Of a DNA stretch of 34,415 bases, positions 8,176-15,622 are shown piece after piece. This DNA comes from Marinilabiliaceae bacterium (lineage in GTDB: Bacteria; Bacteroidota; Bacteroidia; Bacteroidales; Marinilabiliaceae). Both the position numbers and the translations under genes were made by a program. Within the stretch, counting starts at the first letter, position 1, and each line of letters opens with the position of its first letter. The notes beneath the pieces were generated by a model, which worked only from the letters and a program-made list of their open reading frames with translations, was not told the DNA's origin and ran no database searches. The stretch is taken from contig JAFGBR010000056.1 of NCBI GenBank assembly GCA_016933045.1, forward strand, positions 1 through 34,415, given 5' to 3'.

Positions 8176-9876
8176 TTAATTTTCAAGTATTATTTCATCA
8201 ACTGCTTTACCCGGGTATATCATAGGAAAAACATTAGCTTCTTTTTCAATCTTAACTTCTAATAAATATGGCCCGTTATGCTTTAGCATGGTATCAAGAG
8301 TTTTATTAAGATTTTCGCGTTCACTTACAACACAACCTTCAATACCAAAAGCTTTAGCCATCATTGGAAAATCGGGGGTAGGCATGTTTGTTTCGGCATA
8401 TCTTCTATCGTTAAACAATTGCTGCCATTGCCTTACCATACCTAAAAAGTTATTATTAAAAATTATAATTTTCACTGGCAAATTATATTGAAAAATAGTA
8501 CCCAATTCCTGCGAAGTCATTTGAAAGCCACCATCTCCTGTAAAAAGAAGCACTGTTTTATCAGGCTGACCAACCTGAGCACCCACGGCAGCCGGCAAAC
8601 CAAATCCCATTGTTCCTAAACCACCTGAAGTAATAAGTGAATTTGGATTCTTAAACTGATAATACCGGGCTCCCATCATCTGGTTTTGTCCAACATCAGT
8701 AACTACAATAGCATCTCGTCCTGTTTTATCTGATAATAAACGAATTACCTCACCTGCCCTTATTTTTCCTATTTCCGGAAAACACTCTTTTTTTATTACC
8801 TTATCCTCCTCTTTTTCGTGAAGAACATAAAACTCATTTCGCCATTTCTCATCTGATAAATAATTCAACGATGCCGTTATTTCATTAAAAAAACATTTTA
8901 TATCAGCATGTATAGCCAAATCTGCTTTAACATTTTTATTAAGTTCAGCTTTATCAATATCAATATGTATAATTTTAGCCTTTTTTGCGTAACGATTAAT
9001 ATCGCCTGTAACACGATCGTCGAAACGCATTCCGGCAGCAATTATCAGATCAGCCTCATTGGTAAGTATATTGGGAGCATAATTCCCATGCATCCCCAAC
9101 ATTCCAACATATGCAGTGTCATCTTCTGAAACAGTAGTCTTTCCGAGTAATGTTACCGCTGTTGGTATTTTTGTTTTTGCAATAAAATTTTTAAGTTCAT
9201 TTGTTGCATTACCAAGCAAAATACCATGTCCGGCAAATAATAATGGCTTCTTTGATATCTGTATAAGTTGTATTGCATCATTTATATCCTTGTCATTTAA
9301 TTCTGGTTTTATGCAGTACGACCTTATAGACTTAATTTTTTTGTAAGAATATTCAAACAATTCATTTTGAGCATCTTTTGTAACATCAATTAACACAGGA
9401 CCAGGTCTTCCTGTTGTTGCAAAAAAAAATGCTTTAGCAATTGCATCAGGAATTTCATCGGCACAGGTAACCTGACAATTCCATTTTGTAACAGGCATTG
9501 ATAAACTTACCATATCTGTTTCCTGAAACGCATCAGTTCCTAACAATGATGAAGGAACCTGTGCTGTAATAAAAACAACAGGAATTGAATCAAGGTTAGC
9601 ATTAGTTATACCTGTTAATAAATTTGTAGCACCCGGCCCTGAAGTAGCAAAACATACCCCGGTTTTTCCGGTAACTTGCGCATAAGCCTGTGCTGCGTGT
9701 GCAGCACCTTGCTCATGCCTTACCAAAATATGTTTTAACTCATTATTCTTATCAAAAAGTTTGTCATAAAGTGGCATGATTGCACCACCCGGATAACCAA
9801 AAATAACATCAACATTTTCTTTAATTAATGAAAGCAGTATAGCTTCAGCTCCGGTAATTTTATTTTTGGGTTCCAT
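8176..9876 (-). CDS. ilvB: Acetolactate synthase large (catalytic) subunit
   Basis: A 566-residue thiamine-diphosphate enzyme that condenses pyruvate with pyruvate or 2-oxobutyrate in the first common step of valine, leucine and isoleucine synthesis. The cofactor-activating glutamate is E55 in VRHEQGAAH. The ThDP/Mg motif starts GDGGFQMTSQEL and ends NNNFLGMVRQWQ. The tryptophan in RQWQ marks anabolic AHAS with preference for 2-oxobutyrate rather than catabolic AlsS. The adjacent regulatory subunit supports the anabolic reading. It begins one base after the NifX-like gene ends, so the two are almost certainly co-transcribed, which is an unusual partner for ilvB. Confidence 0.95.
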   Translation of the reverse strand: MEPKNKITGAEAILLSLIKENVDVIFGYPGGAIMPLYDKLFDKNNELKHILVRHEQGAAHAAQAYAQVTGKTGVCFATSGPGATNLLTGITNANLDSIPVVFITAQVPSSLLGTDAFQETDMVSLSMPVTKWNCQVTCADEIPDAIAKAFFFATTGRPGPVLIDVTKDAQNELFEYSYKKIKSIRSYCIKPELNDKDINDAIQLIQISKKPLLFAGHGILLGNATNELKNFIAKTKIPTAVTLLGKTTVSEDDTAYVGMLGMHGNYAPNILTNEADLIIAAGMRFDDRVTGDINRYAKKAKIIHIDIDKAELNKNVKADLAIHADIKCFFNEITASLNYLSDEKWRNEFYVLHEKEEDKVIKKECFPEIGKIRAGEVIRLLSDKTGRDAIVVTDVGQNQMMGARYYQFKNPNSLITSGGLGTMGFGLPAAVGAQVGQPDKTVLLFTGDGGFQMTSQELGTIFQYNLPVKIIIFNNNFLGMVRQWQQLFNDRRYAETNMPTPDFPMMAKAFGIEGCVVSERENLNKTLDTMLKHNGPYLLEVKIEKEANVFPMIYPGKAVDEIILEN

Positions 9877-9877
9877 A

Positions 9878-10225
9878 TTAAGCTATTATTTGTGATATTA
9901 TATTTTCATCAGATTTTAAATTATTCATCATATATGCCTCAACTATTAATTGAGGAGACTGAACTGCAATTCCAACAAAAAGATTAATTTTATATTTACT
10001 AAATAAATTAATAATACTTTTATCTACTTTATAAGCAACAACATCGGTTATGTTATGATTTGCAACCCATTGTGGCAAACTAAACAAATCATCCTTTGGA
10101 GGAACTTCAATTTCATCGCTAACCACATAATTATCTCTAAGTTCAAAAATTTCGTAATGATTACATTTATCAAAATATTCGCTTAGCATTCCATTATTAA
10201 CTGGTATTGCAATTCGTTTCATCAT
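9878..10225 (-). CDS. NifX/NifB-type (dinitrogenase iron-molybdenum cofactor) domain protein
   Basis: A 115-residue protein of the NifX/NafY/NifB C-terminal superfamily: start KRIAIPVNNGMLSEYFDKC, then YEIFELRDN, and a conserved NITDVVAYKVDKSIINLF. The family folds as a small RNase-H-like domain that binds iron-sulfur or FeMo-co-like clusters. In organisms without nitrogenase its role is unknown, and no nif genes are seen here. It heads the operon with ilvB and ilvN and faces the FNR-like regulator across a dyad-rich spacer. Two ATG codons are adjacent at the start (10225 and 10222), and either could serve. A second, divergent relative lies at 16341-16790. Confidence 0.82.
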   Translation of the reverse strand: MMKRIAIPVNNGMLSEYFDKCNHYEIFELRDNYVVSDEIEVPPKDDLFSLPQWVANHNITDVVAYKVDKSIINLFSKYKINLFVGIAVQSPQLIVEAYMMNNLKSDENIISQIIA

Positions 10226-10286
10226 TTTATTTATAATATTTATTAAATAAGATTAACCAGAATTAGCATTACATAAACTATTAACA

Positions 10287-10294
10287 CAAAGGTA
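10287..10294 (-). promoter_or_regulatory. Putative promoter -7 element for the nifX-like/ilvBN operon
   Basis: On the minus strand this reads TACCTTTG, an exact match to the Bacteroidota -7 consensus TAnnTTTG, 61 bases upstream of the first ATG. No TTTG is found at the ideal 19-base spacing, so the -33 element is weak or missing, which would suit an activated promoter. Confidence 0.5.
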
Positions 10295-10352
10295 TTTTGA
10301 ACATAGATATTTTTAAAGAGAAACCAACATAATGATTTCAAAAGAACTCTTA

Positions 10353-10382
10353 AAATATGATAACCTTTTTATTATCATATTT
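10353..10382. promoter_or_regulatory. Perfect 11-bp inverted repeat
   Basis: AAATATGATAA at 10353-10363 pairs perfectly with TTATCATATTT at 10372-10382 across an 8-base spacer. It is one of four dyads between the NifX-like operon and the FNR-like gene. It could be an operator or a small hairpin. Confidence 0.6.
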
Positions 10383-10427
10383 CAGTTTCATCAGTAAATA
10401 ATTTTAAAATTAAGGCCGGATATCCTG

Positions 10428-10443
10428 CTCCGAAATTTCGGAG
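10428..10443. promoter_or_regulatory. Perfect 16-bp palindrome
   Basis: CTCCGAAATTTCGGAG is a perfect palindrome and stands out as GC-richer than its AT-rich surroundings. TGCTCC at 10426-10431 could instead pair with GGAGCA at 10485-10490, which would disrupt the palindrome. A regulator binding site is the simplest reading. Confidence 0.55.
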
Positions 10444-10516
10444 GAACTCGAATGGTTTTGTTCATAAATGTTTCAATATATGTTGGAGCAAGTCGTATGT
10501 AGTTTTAAATATGCTC

Positions 10517-10572
10517 TTACATCAAATAAGTTTTATTCATAAAACTCCATTTATTATTTAAATTTGATGTAA
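10517..10572 (+). promoter_or_regulatory. Nested dyads immediately upstream of the FNR-like gene
   Basis: TTACATCAAAT at 10517-10527 is perfectly complementary to ATTTGATGTAA at 10562-10572. Between them, AGTTTTAT (10529-10536) pairs with ATAAAACT (10539-10546). The outer right arm ends 24 bases before the ATG at 10597, so the element could be an autoregulatory operator or a leader structure controlling the regulator gene. Confidence 0.6.
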
Positions 10573-10596
10573 TAAATATTAACAGAAACAGAATTT

Positions 10597-11292
10597 ATGG
10601 ATTATATAAATTTAAACAGCGTTAACTGCAAAGAGTGTAAAAAAGGATCAAAATGTTTTCAATATTTATATTCTGATGAAATTGAATTTATTAATCAGAA
10701 AAAAACACAAGTTTATTACAGACAAGGCGAAACAATTTTTAAACAAGGGGCTTTTGCCCCCTATGTTTTGTATATGATTGAAGGACTTGCCAAAATATAT
10801 ATTCAAAATGCTAACAAACAAATAAATTTAAATATTGTTAAACCTGGTGAGTTTATAGCTTTTTCTTCAATATTTGGCGAAACTGTTTTTCGATATTCTA
10901 TTTCAGCACTTAGCGATTCTTTAATTTGCATGATCGACAAAGAAGCTATGAAAAATTTATTACAAAAAAATACAGATTTTGCAATGCGTATAACATCCCG
11001 TAATTACCATAACGAAAGCCATTACCTTGATATTATTAAGACTGTAACTTTTAAACAAATGCGTGGAAAATTAGCATCAGCACTTTTATACCTTTCCAAT
11101 GAAGAATTTAAAAAAGTAAATTTATTTTCATTTTTAAACCGTCAGGACATTGCTGATTTTGCGTCAATATCACTAGAAAGTGCAGTAAAATTTATTAAAG
11201 AATTTGAAGCCGATGAATTATTAACTATAAAAGGAAAAACAATTACCATAATCAATAAAGAAAGACTAATGGAAATTAGTATTAAAGGATAA
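10597..11292 (+). CDS. Crp/Fnr-family regulator with an FNR-type four-cysteine cluster
   Basis: A 231-residue transcription factor with an N-terminal cyclic-nucleotide-binding-like beta barrel, a dimerisation helix and a C-terminal winged helix-turn-helix. C11, C14 and C20 form CxxCx5C, the same spacing as the [4Fe-4S] ligands of E. coli FNR. C111 in DSLICMIDK aligns with FNR C122 in TSMVCEIP. All four cluster ligands are therefore present, which argues for an oxygen- or NO-labile iron-sulfur sensor. The recognition helix reads SLESAVKF where FNR has TVETISRL: the glutamate is kept but the Ser and Arg are changed to Val and Lys, so the DNA site may differ from TTGAT-N4-ATCAA. It is divergent from the nifX-like/ilvBN operon and convergent with the feo operon. 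Plausible targets are both, but no clear FNR box was found. Confidence 0.9.
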   Translation: MDYINLNSVNCKECKKGSKCFQYLYSDEIEFINQKKTQVYYRQGETIFKQGAFAPYVLYMIEGLAKIYIQNANKQINLNIVKPGEFIAFSSIFGETVFRYSISALSDSLICMIDKEAMKNLLQKNTDFAMRITSRNYHNESHYLDIIKTVTFKQMRGKLASALLYLSNEEFKKVNLFSFLNRQDIADFASISLESAVKFIKEFEADELLTIKGKTITIINKERLMEISIKG

Positions 11293-11320
11293 CAAAAAAT
11301 TATTTAAAACACCTTACTAA

Positions 11321-11369
11321 AAAAAACACCCAATATACATTCTATTTATAGTTATATATGGGTGTTTTT
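11321..11369. terminator. Bidirectional intrinsic terminator between the fnr-like gene and the feo operon
   Basis: AAAAACACCCA (11322-11332) pairs with TGGGTGTTTTT (11359-11369), and the AT-rich inner parts can extend the stem. There is an A-run on one side and a T-run on the other, so it can stop transcription from both converging units. Confidence 0.82.
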
Positions 11370-11391
11370 ATATTATATATTTACTACCAAA

Positions 11392-11763
11392 TCATTCTAT
11401 CTTATCAGCTCCTGAATATATTTCATCTACCGTTAAAACAGCCACTCCATATCCCGGCAAATCTGCTCGGTTCCACTTTTTCATATTAACAAACTCATCT
11501 CCATCGATTTTATATTGTATATTACCTTTTAATTGGTATGATTTACTTTTTTTAGTAATAAAAAGAACAGTGGCTTTATTATTATGTTTGATATTATCAA
11601 GTGTCTTATTAAACTTATTATTAGCAATAAGCACCTTATCTTCAAACAATGCAACTTGTGTTGCATAAATAGAATTTGGAATGCCAACAGATGAAACTGT
11701 TGTTAAAACAACTGCATCTTCTTTATTATCCCATTCGTTAATTATAATTTCTGGTAATGTCAT
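11392..11763 (-). CDS. Pyridoxamine-5'-phosphate-oxidase-family (FMN-binding split-barrel) protein
   Basis: A 123-residue split-barrel protein beginning MTLPEIIINEW. The typical segments are VVLTTVSSVGIPNSIYAT (strand-turn-strand of the flavin site), NNKFNKTLDNIKHNNKATVL and YQLKGNIQYKIDGDEF. Such small single-domain members usually bind FMN or F420/haem-like cofactors and are mostly uncharacterised; this is not a true PdxH by length. It is the last gene of the feo operon, 26 bases after feoB and just before the shared terminator. The presence of ribA (first step of flavin synthesis) in the same strand block fits a flavin link, but that is only suggestive. Confidence 0.8.
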   Translation of the reverse strand: MTLPEIIINEWDNKEDAVVLTTVSSVGIPNSIYATQVALFEDKVLIANNKFNKTLDNIKHNNKATVLFITKKSKSYQLKGNIQYKIDGDEFVNMKKWNRADLPGYGVAVLTVDEIYSGADKIE

Positions 11764-11789
11764 AGTTTATGTTATTTAATAATAAAAAA

Positions 11790-13508
11790 TCAATTTAAAA
11801 GTAAAATTAATATATAGTTTAATACAGTTCCCACAATTAAAGTTGAAATAAGCATAACAAGTGTTGATTTTAGCATATCTTTTATTCCCAATTCTTTTAA
11901 TAAAACTGAAAACGTTGCTACGCAGGGAAAATACATTGCCAATACAACTGAAGCAACAATTAATTGCCTTAACGACAAACTAAGAGGAAGAAGCATGCCA
12001 ACCGCAAGGTCTTTACGCAAAAAACCCATAATAAGTGCCCCGGATGCCTCTTTGGGCAATCCTAATAAATAAACAAATACAGGCTCAGTAAAACGAGCTA
12101 TTATTTCAAGTATTCCTGAAGTATATAATAGATTAGCAATTAACACCCCCAATAATACAAAAGGAACTGCTTCTTTTAAAAACCACCTTACACGTGTGAA
12201 AACTTTTTTAAACATTCCTTTAAAAAACGGAATACGGTATGGTGGAATTTCAAGGAAAATTTCTGGTGAAGTTCCTTTTATAATTCTGCGTAACAAAAAT
12301 CCAATAATTAACCACACTAAAAATAATGTTACAAATACAATTCCCAAACCTTTAATACCATATTCGCCTAACATACCAAAAAGCATTGCCTGCAATGCCA
12401 TACATGGAACTGCAATTGACAACAATGTTGATGCAATAAATTTTTCTTTTCGGGTTTCAAGTAATCGGGTCGATAATGCTCCGGGAACGTTACAACCTAA
12501 GCCTAATAACATTGGAATAATTGCTAATCCGTGCAAACCCATTTTGTGCATAATATTATCCACCATCACGGCAGCTCTTGGTAAATAACCACTATCTTCC
12601 ATTATTGAAAGTACCAAATAAAATGCAAACACATACGGAAGAACTGATCCAATAGGCACATATAAACCTGTAGTAAGCAATCCGAAAGAATCACCATAAT
12701 CTATTTGTCCATTAGATAATTTACCAATCAATAAATCGTGCAAAAAGGTATTATTTTGTATCAAACCCGATAAATAAAGCATTATTGGAGACCAAAACTT
12801 TTCAAACAATGGAGAAAAAAAATAATTTATTAATGACTCACCTATTACACGAATAAGTAAGAACATTACCATTAAAACTATTACTAAAAAGGGAATACCT
12901 GTTATTGGTTTTACCGAAGCATCACGAAGAGTTTTAGCAAAAGAATGATGTTTATATTTAACAGTCTGAACTTGTGAAAGTATTTTCCCAACCTCATTCC
13001 ATCGCTCTTTATCGGTATAAGCATAATTTGATGGTTCCGACTGTGGTATTTTATTAACCAAATGATTTATTCCCTCACCTGTTATTGCGCAAACTGGAAT
13101 ACATTCAACCTGTAATAATTTAGATAACAAATCAATATTAATACTAATACCTATATGATTAATTTCGTCAATCATATTTAGGGCGATAATAATAGGTTTA
13201 TTATAACGAATAAGCTGAAGAGTAAGATTTAAACTTCGCTCAAGATTTGTTGCATCAACAACATTAATCAACACATCACCTTCACTAATAAGATCAATTG
13301 CAATTTCCTCAGCCTTACAGGATGGTTCTGTTGAATAAATACCCGGCACATCGATTAATTCATGACGAAACTTATTTATTGTTATATATCCACGAGTAAC
13401 ATCAACTGTTGTTCCTGCATAGTTCGATGATATTACATCAACTCCACTTAAACGGTTAAAAACAACACTCTTACCAACGTTGGGATTCCCAATAAGCAAA
13501 ATCTTCAT
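11790..13508 (-). CDS. feoB: FeoB-family ferrous iron (or manganese) transporter
   Basis: A 572-residue inner-membrane protein with an N-terminal GTPase domain: G1 GNPNVGKS (7-14), G3 DVPG (53-56), G4 NMID (111-114), G5-like ITGEG near 140. A membrane part with two Gate repeats follows. It is shorter than E. coli FeoB (about 770 residues). The first gate motif is GLGCNVPGALSTR (near 336), keeping the conserved Cys. The second, which in canonical FeoB resembles SCGARL, reads VPCMALQAM here. Family knowledge: FeoB imports Fe(II), and at least one Bacteroidales paralogue (P. gingivalis FeoB2) has been linked to manganese, so metal identity is open. It starts 5 bases after feoA. Confidence 0.9.
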   Translation of the reverse strand: MKILLIGNPNVGKSVVFNRLSGVDVISSNYAGTTVDVTRGYITINKFRHELIDVPGIYSTEPSCKAEEIAIDLISEGDVLINVVDATNLERSLNLTLQLIRYNKPIIIALNMIDEINHIGISINIDLLSKLLQVECIPVCAITGEGINHLVNKIPQSEPSNYAYTDKERWNEVGKILSQVQTVKYKHHSFAKTLRDASVKPITGIPFLVIVLMVMFLLIRVIGESLINYFFSPLFEKFWSPIMLYLSGLIQNNTFLHDLLIGKLSNGQIDYGDSFGLLTTGLYVPIGSVLPYVFAFYLVLSIMEDSGYLPRAAVMVDNIMHKMGLHGLAIIPMLLGLGCNVPGALSTRLLETRKEKFIASTLLSIAVPCMALQAMLFGMLGEYGIKGLGIVFVTLFLVWLIIGFLLRRIIKGTSPEIFLEIPPYRIPFFKGMFKKVFTRVRWFLKEAVPFVLLGVLIANLLYTSGILEIIARFTEPVFVYLLGLPKEASGALIMGFLRKDLAVGMLLPLSLSLRQLIVASVVLAMYFPCVATFSVLLKELGIKDMLKSTLVMLISTLIVGTVLNYILILLLN

Positions 13509-13513
13509 AACAA

Positions 13514-13741
13514 TTAAATAATATCAACCATAATTTTCATCGCCATATTATAACCAATAGCCAGTTCTGTATTACCATGCCTTATTATTACCGGACCTTT
13601 CAACCACTGTCTGCTTATTTTAAATATCTCAGCTCCCTTTGATATACCCATATTTTCAAGCTTCTTTTGCAAACCAACCCCTCCATTTATCGAAGATATT
13701 ATACCTAATTTCCCTTCCTGCATTTCTAATACTGTAACCAT
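13514..13741 (-). CDS. feoA: FeoA-domain protein
   Basis: A 75-residue SH3-like protein with the usual FeoA pattern: LGIISSINGGVGLQKKLENMGI, then KGAEIFKISR, then GPVIIRHGNTELAIGYNMA. FeoA is a small cytosolic partner that interacts with FeoB. Here it is a separate gene directly ahead of feoB, whereas many Bacteroidota carry a FeoA-FeoB fusion. It follows the small DUF5320-like gene after 6 bases. Confidence 0.92.
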   Translation of the reverse strand: MVTVLEMQEGKLGIISSINGGVGLQKKLENMGISKGAEIFKISRQWLKGPVIIRHGNTELAIGYNMAMKIMVDII

Positions 13742-13747
13742 ATAATT

Positions 13748-13930
13748 TTATTTTAAATCAGACTTTAATCTCTTACCCAGTCCTTTTCCTCCTCCTGATT
13801 TCCTGCGTAACCCCAATCCTTTTCCCAATTTCAACAATAAAGATTCTTTCTCATTTTCATTACATAGTCCAAGTTTTCTTCCTGTTTGCGGACCCTTACC
13901 TTCGGGACCTGTTCCATTCATTTTTGGCAT
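13748..13930 (-). CDS. Small glycine/lysine-rich DUF5320-like protein
   Basis: A 60-residue basic protein starting MPKMNGTGPEGKGPQTGRKL, with one cysteine (LGLCNE) and a C-terminal run of Gly/Lys/Arg. The NGTGPEGKGPxTGRxxGxC opening is typical of DUF5320 proteins. In anaerobes these are found next to NifX-like and ferredoxin/P-loop iron-sulfur genes; their function is unknown. It sits between the TrmO-like gene and feoA with 6-base gaps on each side, so it is certainly part of the operon. Confidence 0.75.
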   Translation of the reverse strand: MPKMNGTGPEGKGPQTGRKLGLCNENEKESLLLKLGKGLGLRRKSGGGKGLGKRLKSDLK

Positions 13931-13936
13931 ATTTTT

Positions 13937-14443
13937 TTATTTATAAAATTTTGAATCAGTAATAAAATTCTCATCATGATGACCAAGTTTTTTTTCAATT
14001 AATTCATTACGATTACTTAGTACAAAATCTACCGATGGTAAATAAGGTTTTATATCCAACACAGGAGTACCATCAAATGCATCAACACCCGAAATAGTTA
14101 AAAAACAATCATTTACACATTCGAGTTTTACATTTGCAATACCTATAGGGTTTGGTCTTTTAGGACTTCGAGTTGAAAACAATCCAAAATTATGTTCATG
14201 TTTCGAAGCAGGTGGATTTACCGTTGAATCCCATTGTTCAACTTTATTTAAATGGTACAAAACAATAATATACTCAAACAAATAAAGATCCTTTAAACAT
14301 GAACAATATTGAGGAAAAATCTCTATTATACCTTTTGTTTCCGGCATTAAAATACCCTGACGAGGAGCTCCTGTTAATATATTATATTCTGTTCGAAAAA
14401 CTCCAATAGGTTTAAATTGAATTATTGAATTATTTAGTGCCAT
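13937..14443 (-). CDS. TsaA/TrmO-family (YaeB-like) SAM-dependent methyltransferase
   Basis: A 168-residue protein with the TsaA-like beta-barrel domain: FKPIGVFRTEY start, then GIIEIFPQYCSCLKDL, the signature STRSPKRPNPIGIANVKL and DAFDGTPVLDIKPYLP. E. coli TrmO uses this domain to N6-methylate t6A37 in threonine tRNA. That protein is about 235 residues, and the extra C-terminal domain is missing here, so this is the short single-domain form common in anaerobes and archaea. Its substrate is less certain. It lies within the feo operon, 6 bases ahead of the DUF5320-like gene. Confidence 0.85.
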   Translation of the reverse strand: MALNNSIIQFKPIGVFRTEYNILTGAPRQGILMPETKGIIEIFPQYCSCLKDLYLFEYIIVLYHLNKVEQWDSTVNPPASKHEHNFGLFSTRSPKRPNPIGIANVKLECVNDCFLTISGVDAFDGTPVLDIKPYLPSVDFVLSNRNELIEKKLGHHDENFITDSKFYK

Positions 14444-14507
14444 TTATTAAAACATAATCGATTCATTTAATAAATATTTCAATTACAAAAAATTACTTAT
14501 ATAATTA

Positions 14508-14732
14508 TTAGCTCTTATTTTTATTAAGTAATTCTTCTCTTACCATAGTTTTTCCACATTTAGGACATTTTATCGTTGTGCATTTAACCCCCTGTTGATG
14601 AGGAATTTTCTCACCACACTTTGCACATATACAAAATCCACCAATCCCAAAACTTCCACCTTTATTACGACCTCTACCACCGCCTAACCCAAGTCCACGA
14701 CCTTTTCCTGTATCAGAATTCCTATTATTCAT
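14508..14732 (-). CDS. Small glycine-rich zinc-ribbon protein
   Basis: A 74-residue protein with an N-terminal Gly/Arg-rich stretch (about 9-32) followed by six cysteines: C34, C36, C39, C51, C56 and C59. The C36xxC39 and C56xxC59 knuckles make a zinc-ribbon or rubredoxin-like metal site, with two extra cysteines that could support an Fe-S site instead. Family members occur next to NifX/DUF5320 genes; no function is known. It is 9 bases downstream of ribA and 64 bases upstream of the TrmO-like gene. Confidence 0.72.
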   Translation of the reverse strand: MNNRNSDTGKGRGLGLGGGRGRNKGGSFGIGGFCICAKCGEKIPHQQGVKCTTIKCPKCGKTMVREELLNKNKS

Positions 14733-14741
14733 AATAATAAA

Positions 14742-15365
14742 TTATTTATAATTTTCGAGAATATGCCCCATACGTTGAGCTTTTGTAAACAGATATTTAT
14801 GATTATATCTGTTTGATTCAATAATTATTTCTAACCTTTCAGATACTGTTATTCCATTCTTTTCTAAACCATCAACTTTTAACGGATTGTTTGTTAACAA
14901 CTTAACATTCGTAATAAATAAAGCTTTTAAAATTGCAGCTCCAATAGTATAATCACGTTCATCAGGCGCAAATCCTAAATGAATATTAGCATCAACTGTA
15001 TCCATTCCATTTTCCTGCAACTTATATGCTTTAATTTTATTCATCAATCCAATACCCCTTCCCTCTTGTTGAAGATATATAATAACTCCAGATCCATTTT
15101 CCTCTATCAACTGCATTGATTTTTTAAGTTGATCTCCACAATCACAACGCAAAGATCCAAAAAGATCACCTGTTGCACAAGCCGAATGGATACGAGTTAA
15201 AACAACATCAACTTCATAAATATCACCTTTAATTAAAACAATATGCTCAAGGCCATTATCAACTTCCTGAAAAGGAATTAAAGAAAACATACCTGTAGAA
15301 GTTGGCATTTCAACATGTGCCCCCTTAATTAAACGAAATGTTTTATTATTATCATTTATCTTCAT
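14742..15365 (-). CDS. ribA: GTP cyclohydrolase II
   Basis: A 207-residue stand-alone GTP cyclohydrolase II, the first enzyme of riboflavin synthesis, opening GTP to 2,5-diamino-6-ribosylamino-pyrimidinone phosphate. The zinc ligands C63, C74 and C76 have the family spacing Cx10CxC (SACATGDLFGSLRCDCGD). The substrate loop QQEGRGIGLMNKIKAYKLQ and the catalytic region FAPDERDY are intact. It is not fused to RibB (dihydroxybutanone phosphate synthase), unlike the RibBA fusion frequent in Bacteroidota, so it may be a secondary copy. It leads the tightly spaced run through to feoB. No FMN riboswitch precedes it. Confidence 0.93.
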   Translation of the reverse strand: MKINDNNKTFRLIKGAHVEMPTSTGMFSLIPFQEVDNGLEHIVLIKGDIYEVDVVLTRIHSACATGDLFGSLRCDCGDQLKKSMQLIEENGSGVIIYLQQEGRGIGLMNKIKAYKLQENGMDTVDANIHLGFAPDERDYTIGAAILKALFITNVKLLTNNPLKVDGLEKNGITVSERLEIIIESNRYNHKYLFTKAQRMGHILENYK

Positions 15366-15505
15366 CTCAAAATAGACATTTTCACATTTATGATAAACTT
15401 AAATCAAAAAAAAGACAATTATTTTTTAGTGTCGTTTAGTTAAGCTTATTCCAAAATTAAACAAGAAGATATTTAAACAAAAGACTGATAGAATAAACTT
15501 CAGAG

Positions 15506-15528
15506 CTAATTAGATTTCATCTAATTAG
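15506..15528. promoter_or_regulatory. 10-bp inverted repeat upstream of ribA
   Basis: CTAATTAGAT at 15506-15515 pairs perfectly with ATCTAATTAG at 15519-15528 around a 3-base loop. It lies about 140 bases ahead of the ribA start. A short T-run follows only on the plus strand, where no gene ends, so an operator or a transcript-processing hairpin is more likely than a terminator. Confidence 0.45.
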
Positions 15529-15622
15529 TCATTTTTCATATCATCATCTGTATAAAAATATATAGTCTTTTTATCTAATCGACATTAAATTATATATATA
15601 ATAAAAAAAATATTAATTAATT

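Noticed and set aside
10331-10400. Short plus-strand open frame (22 codons) starting at an ATG near 10331
   Set aside because: It spans the perfect dyad at 10353-10382, has no ribosome binding site or protein-like pattern, and is better explained as regulatory DNA.
12196-12588. 130-residue plus-strand open frame opposite feoB
   Set aside because: It is antisense to clearly conserved FeoB membrane segments, has no family resemblance, and is best read as a shadow frame.
15366-15622. FMN riboswitch ahead of ribA
   Set aside because: None of the conserved RFN-element blocks (such as AGGGTA or GCAGTC-type segments) is present; only an AT-rich inverted repeat was found.
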